From assembly GCA_029856295.1 (NCBI GenBank), contig JAHQWS010000046.1, positions 1 to 9,628 on the forward strand: a DNA stretch of 9,628 bases. The letters run 5' to 3'. Shown piece after piece: positions 6,189-9,628 of the stretch. Numbering within the stretch: the stretch's first letter is position 1; each line of letters begins with the position of its first letter. The translations under genes were made by a program, and so were the position numbers. This DNA comes from Promethearchaeia archaeon (GTDB lineage: Archaea > Asgardarchaeota > Lokiarchaeia > Sigyniarchaeales > SOKP01). Under the pieces are notes generated by a model. The model saw only the letters and a program-made list of their open reading frames with translations, did not search any database and was not told the DNA's origin.

Positions 6189-6213
6189 TGAAAGATTTTT
6201 ATCATCAAAATAA

Positions 6214-6228
6214 TTTTTAAAAATAATT
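6214..6228 (+). promoter_or_regulatory. Candidate TATA box for the OFA transporter
   Basis: TTTTTAAAAATAATT is centred about 33 nt before the ATG at 6254. No Shine-Dalgarno site precedes the ATG (TTCATTAAAAA), so a very short or absent leader is plausible. The surroundings are almost pure A/T, which limits confidence. Confidence 0.3.
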
Positions 6229-6253
6229 AAATAATTTGTTAGTTCATTAAAAA

Positions 6254-7468
6254 ATGTCAACAGATAAAGTAAAGAATCGTTGGATAGTAGTAATTGGAGC
6301 AATTCTAATCCAATTAGCTTTAGGCACCATATATTCATGGGGAACGATGACGATTTTTGTAAGCCCTTATCTAAATCAGCCGCCTGAAGTAACTGTATAT
6401 GTCTTCGGAGTGGGGCTATTAGCTTTCGCCGTTACAATGATATTTGCAGGGAAGCTACAGCAACAATATGGTCCAAAGAAAATAGCTATTTTAGGAGGGA
6501 TATTAATGGCTAGTGGTGTAATTTTATCATCTCTCATGACGAGTTTAATAGGCTTATTAATAACTTATGGAATCCTTTTCGGGATTGGAATTGGTTTCGG
6601 TTATGTATGTCCCATTGCATGTGCCAATAAATGGTTTCCAGATAAGAAAGGACTAATTAATGGAATCGCTGTAGCGGGCTTTGGAGCAGGTGCGTTTATT
6701 TTTAATTTTTTAATAAGAGCCTTTGTTGCCATCAGCATACCTATAATGTTTATTCTCTTAGGTATCATTTATTTTATATTGGTCTTTATAGGGGCATTAA
6801 CCTTGAATAATCCTCCTGAAGGTTGGAAGCCAAAAGGATGGACACCTCCGCCACCATCAGAAGAGAGTGGTCTTTCTGGATTGGACTTTGAAAGAAGTAA
6901 AATGGTCAAACTTCCACAATTCTGGATGTTATGGAGCATGTTCGTATTAAGTGCCATATCTGGTTTGATGGTTATTGGTAGTTTTGCTGCGTTTTCAAGA
7001 TCAACCCCCTCTTATGTAATATCCACTGCCGATTTTGTCTTAATTGGAAGCCTTGCAGCTTTATTCAATGGTGCTGGAAGAATTGTCTGGGGTAAACTCG
7101 CTGATCTGGTGAATTATAAAAAAGCTATGATCTTAATGTTTATTGTACAAGCAATCCTTATGTTAATATATTTTAGCACGAATATAAACGAAGTCTATTT
7201 CTTGATAATTACATGTACTATATTTTTTTGTTTCGGAGGCAATTTTTCCCTCTTTCCCACGGCCACTGCTGATTTATTCGGTTCAAAGAACCTAGGTGCT
7301 AATTACGGAATTGTTTTTACTGCATATGGTGTTGCTGGCTTTATTGGAGCTATTGGAGTTAATATAATTGTATTAGCATTTGGTAATTATCTGCTATTAT
7401 TTATCGTAATGGGTATAATGTCTATTGGTGCTGCAATTTTAGCTTTTGTAATCAGACCACCTAAATAA
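6254..7468 (+). CDS. OFA-family MFS transporter (oxalate/formate antiporter-like)
   Basis: A 404-residue, twelve-helix major facilitator with hallmark OFA sequences. These are the N-terminal NRWIVVIGAILIQL (8-21), TIYSWG in helix 1 (25-30), the long signature GFGYVCPIA plus KWFPDKKG (115-133) and AVAGFGAGAF (139-148). The central loop begins NPPEGWKPKGW (186-196), which is typical of the family, and the second half carries FNGAGRIVWG (271-280). OFA members exchange or import small carboxylates such as oxalate, formate or monocarboxylates. The arginine essential for oxalate in bacterial OxlT has a counterpart in Arg276. The essential lysine of OxlT (Lys355, in a TAKG context) is replaced here by Tyr358 (FTAYGVAG). 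Oxalate antiport is therefore unlikely, and a monocarboxylate or other small solute is a better guess. No metabolic partner gene is adjacent. It converges with the HerA-like gene. Confidence 0.92.
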   Translation: MSTDKVKNRWIVVIGAILIQLALGTIYSWGTMTIFVSPYLNQPPEVTVYVFGVGLLAFAVTMIFAGKLQQQYGPKKIAILGGILMASGVILSSLMTSLIGLLITYGILFGIGIGFGYVCPIACANKWFPDKKGLINGIAVAGFGAGAFIFNFLIRAFVAISIPIMFILLGIIYFILVFIGALTLNNPPEGWKPKGWTPPPPSEESGLSGLDFERSKMVKLPQFWMLWSMFVLSAISGLMVIGSFAAFSRSTPSYVISTADFVLIGSLAALFNGAGRIVWGKLADLVNYKKAMILMFIVQAILMLIYFSTNINEVYFLIITCTIFFCFGGNFSLFPTATADLFGSKNLGANYGIVFTAYGVAGFIGAIGVNIIVLAFGNYLLLFIVMGIMSIGAAILAFVIRPPK

Positions 7469-7481
7469 TTATAAAATATTG

Positions 7482-7505
7482 AAAAAATAAAAATAAAAAA
7501 TAAAA
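7482..7505 (-). terminator. Oligo-T terminator region for the HerA-like gene
   Basis: On the minus strand, four T-tracts of 4, 6, 5 and 6 residues, broken by single A residues, follow about 70 nt after the HerA-like stop. This is a typical archaeal hairpin-free terminator in the 108-bp convergent spacer, immediately beyond the end of the opposing gene. Confidence 0.5.
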
Positions 7506-7518
7506 TTCTTTTACTATC

Positions 7519-7525
7519 TTTTTTT
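7519..7525 (+). terminator. Oligo-T terminator for the OFA transporter
   Basis: Seven T residues in a row lie about 50 nt after the TAA of the transporter in the convergent spacer. The two opposing terminator candidates overlap in range, as often seen between convergent archaeal genes. Confidence 0.5.
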
Positions 7526-7576
7526 AATAGATTTTGCTAAAAATTATTTATTCTCTTTAAAAATAAAACACATTTT

Positions 7577-9376
7577 TCATTTTTGTGCTTTCTTTAATTC
7601 TCGAAGAGTTTTTTCTGCCAGTAGCATCGCATTAGTGAATTTACCTTTATATTTTTTAAGCTCTGCTTCTAATTCGATTATTTTATTTTTATAATCTATC
7701 ATTAATTCACTATTATCTTCACTAGATACTGGTTGTTTAGACTCGGACATCTGTTTTAAATAATTATACTTTTCCTTCCAAACATTAATGTCTGTTTCTA
7801 ATTCTTGTATCCTTTCACCCTCATCACCGCTAATAATAGGTTTTCCGGCGTCTTGTTCTAAGCTAGAATATTGTTCTTTTAATGTTGACAACTCATCCTC
7901 TAGTTCAGAAATTCTTCTTTTTAATTCGGAAATTTCTTCTACATAATCGGTAGCTGTTTTAGGCTCCTTCATTTCCTGATACATTGTTTTTCCTACTGCT
8001 AACTCATCTGCCGATTTCTTACCCAAAATTCTATCCTTCCTTTTCTGTAATCCTTCTACGGTTTGTTCAGAAAGGAAATCAAGTACGTTGAAGCCCATCC
8101 CTCCATGCTTAGTTGTTCTTTTTCTCACTTTAACAAAGAGCGGGATGCCTGAAACACATTCTCCACAAATAATTGCTTCACCTTTATCTAAACCAGAGAT
8201 ATCATCTTTGTTTTCTTTACTTAAATCTTCAGCACTTGAAATAGTTATTCCAATGTCTCTCACATCTGATAAGTTATGAACAACCCAACTTCCCGCTTGA
8301 GCTCTTATAGTTGTATCAAGTAACTGTGGTCTTTGGGTTCCGATAACTATATTTGCTCCAAACTTTCTCCCCTCTTGAGCAAACAGTTTTACTACATCAC
8401 AGGTTTCAGTTTGTTTTTTCCCCGCAAATAAATGAGCTTCATCTAAAAACAGATAAAATGGCGGAATTTGACCCGAAGTGCTTGCTTGGTATAACCTTTT
8501 TAGTAATTTGCCCGCAATTACTTCCTGAACCTCAAGGTCTAATCCTCTCAAGTTAATAATTGAACATAATCTAGGAGCAACTATATCCTTTGGGTCTAGA
8601 GAAAATAAATATTCTATGTCGATATCTGCGCTGGCATTCATCTTTAAATCCGAAAATTCAATTATATTATCAGCAAACTCGCTTGCGCTAGGGTCTTTAG
8701 TTTTAGTGTCTTCGATCATTTCGCTTTCCAAACTTTTTCCACAATGCTTACATTCAGTAGCTTTCTCAAGGACTTCTTCTCCACACCAAGGACATACATT
8801 TGATTTAGCTTGAAATGATGCGGGGATTTCCTTTTTTTTATCAAGCTCCCCACTTGCCACCTTTAAGCTTCCATATTCGCCATGCCTGTCAAGGATGACG
8901 ATTGGGATTCCTTTTCTTAGGAACTCCTCGCAGAGAACACCCATAGTATAACTCTTCCCCGAACCAGATTTGCCCGTTATGAAAATTCTACCAAAATTCT
9001 TTATTAATAAATTAACATCAAAAGGATATCCTATGAGCTTCCCTAACGATACTGATTTTTCGGGTGGGTTATATATTCCCAAAAGTTTAGTGATTTGTTT
9101 CTCACTTGCAAGAAAAACTTCGATTCCAACATCAAAAGGCTTACTTGGTCTCTCTCCCAGCACAATTAATGTTCCCATCATACCCTTAGAATCGCTCCAC
9201 ATGTCCATAAGATGTAGTATAAAATATGGTTCAGCTCCCTTTTTATCACCATATATTACAAAATAGCTATTTCTTTCAACATCGAGATTTGTAAATATAA
9301 TTTGAACCGTGTGAGTAGTTGTTTTGCCCGTTAATCTTCCAATTGCATCAGGACTTAATCCTTCTTGATCTGACAT
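7577..9376 (-). CDS. HerA/DUF87-type ATPase with inserted zinc ribbon and C-terminal coiled coil
   Basis: A 599-residue protein. Residues 1-125 fit a HAS-barrel-like beta domain (IGRLTG, then alternating strands). The RecA/FtsK-HerA ATPase core follows: Walker A GKSGSGKS (135-142), the HerA-type DRHGEYG (163-169), Walker B YLFLDEAHLF (308-317; Asp312, Glu313), EGRKFG with a likely arginine finger (335-340), and GTQRP (346-350) with the sensor glutamine. Between the DxxGEY motif and Walker B sits a four-cysteine zinc ribbon (Cys195, 198, 209, 212), an unusual insertion. Residues about 477-598 are a segmented coiled coil rich in Glu, Lys and Leu, in place of the usual short HerA tail. HerA proteins form hexameric DNA translocases and in archaea usually work with the NurA nuclease and Mre11-Rad50 in end resection. 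None of these is visible here, so a different role in DNA or complex movement is possible. The start at 9376 has only a weak GGGAT upstream. Confidence 0.9.
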   Translation of the reverse strand: MSDQEGLSPDAIGRLTGKTTTHTVQIIFTNLDVERNSYFVIYGDKKGAEPYFILHLMDMWSDSKGMMGTLIVLGERPSKPFDVGIEVFLASEKQITKLLGIYNPPEKSVSLGKLIGYPFDVNLLIKNFGRIFITGKSGSGKSYTMGVLCEEFLRKGIPIVILDRHGEYGSLKVASGELDKKKEIPASFQAKSNVCPWCGEEVLEKATECKHCGKSLESEMIEDTKTKDPSASEFADNIIEFSDLKMNASADIDIEYLFSLDPKDIVAPRLCSIINLRGLDLEVQEVIAGKLLKRLYQASTSGQIPPFYLFLDEAHLFAGKKQTETCDVVKLFAQEGRKFGANIVIGTQRPQLLDTTIRAQAGSWVVHNLSDVRDIGITISSAEDLSKENKDDISGLDKGEAIICGECVSGIPLFVKVRKRTTKHGGMGFNVLDFLSEQTVEGLQKRKDRILGKKSADELAVGKTMYQEMKEPKTATDYVEEISELKRRISELEDELSTLKEQYSSLEQDAGKPIISGDEGERIQELETDINVWKEKYNYLKQMSESKQPVSSEDNSELMIDYKNKIIELEAELKKYKGKFTNAMLLAEKTLRELKKAQK

Positions 9377-9460
9377 TAGATTATCCCATTAAAAATTATT
9401 TTAGTTTTCTTTCAGAATATTAAATTTTTATTTCTATTATAATAAACAACTTAAGTATCG

Positions 9461-9468
9461 TATATAAA
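9461..9468 (-). promoter_or_regulatory. Candidate TATA box for the HerA-like gene
   Basis: The minus strand reads TTTATATA, an excellent match to the archaeal TATA box, preceded by GAAGA, which is compatible with a purine-rich BRE. Its distance of about 88 nt from the ATG would give a leader of roughly 60 nt. AT-rich alternatives lie closer (near 9433-9447). Apart from this, the end region 9377-9628 holds only a short TTGGTA/TACCAA hairpin at 9543-9557 and no gene I can support. Confidence 0.45.
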
Positions 9469-9628
9469 TCTTCAAGAATCCTTTGTTCTTTTTAAATTAC
9501 TTTTTTATAAATTATACTTTTCTTAACCATATGAACAAGTCTTTGGTATTTTACCAATTGCTATGCGCTAAGTTCGATCCATGTTATTAATTTAGATTAT
9601 TTTAAATTGCGCCATAATAGTAATTATT

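Noticed and set aside
8970..9266. Plus-strand 98-codon ORF
   Set aside because: It is antisense to the HAS-barrel and Walker A region of the HerA-like gene; its length is explained by the coding constraint of the real frame.
9543..9557. Hairpin TTGGTA/TACCAA with a three-base loop near the right edge
   Set aside because: A six-base stem is too short to stand out in this sequence, no T-tract follows it directly, and no gene to its right is visible to judge its role.
9554..9595. Possible further copy of the dispersed repeat (CAATTGCTAT followed later by TTATTAAT)
   Set aside because: Only short words match copy C, with unrelated sequence between them; not distinguishable from chance.
1..9628. 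CRISPR array, tRNA or rRNA genes, transposase, or a recognisable defence island
   Set aside because: No regularly spaced repeats, cloverleaf-like sequences, transposase motifs or defence nuclease genes are seen; the HerA-like ATPase alone, without a nuclease or SIR2 partner, does not justify a defence call.

Overview
The window looks like chromosomal DNA of an AT-rich archaeon. The signs are TATA-like boxes about 25-35 nt before several start codons, few Shine-Dalgarno sites, oligo-T terminators, a HerA-type ATPase and a ribbon-helix-helix/UPF0175 protein. An Asgard (Lokiarchaeia-like) host is a reasonable guess from the gene mix and base composition, but no lineage-specific marker is present, so the placement is tentative.

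Layout. Positions 1-3715 (minus strand) hold two tandem paralogous genes. Each encodes an N-terminally anchored alpha/beta hydrolase fused to a multi-pass membrane domain. The first is cut by the left window edge and lacks about 39 C-terminal residues. The spacer between them holds a possible 38-residue ORF and an oligo-T terminator. Positions 3961-5660 (minus strand) carry a small RHH-UPF0175 regulator or antitoxin-like protein, preceded by a sugar-porter-like MFS transporter. A 593-bp divergent spacer follows, with a perfect 9-bp-arm palindrome, two possible gene remnants and a copy of a dispersed repeat. Positions 6254-7468 (plus strand) encode an OFA-family (oxalate/formate antiporter-like) MFS transporter. 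It converges on a HerA/DUF87-type ATPase at 7577-9376 (minus strand) that has an inserted zinc ribbon and a C-terminal coiled coil. The last 252 bp are the HerA upstream region.

How the parts fit. Nothing binds these genes into one pathway. The most coherent unit is the hydrolase pair, which was duplicated together with its upstream region: a conserved upstream block and a repeat at the outer end are found in both copies. A 28-nt exact repeat links the spacer upstream of the second hydrolase (3927-3954) with the spacer upstream of the OFA transporter (6161-6188), and a diverged copy lies at 1734-1762. Two unrelated MFS transporters flank a spacer with an operator-like palindrome. The HerA-like ATPase has no NurA nuclease or other repair or defence partner in view. 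I see no tRNA, rRNA, CRISPR array, transposase or recognised defence system.
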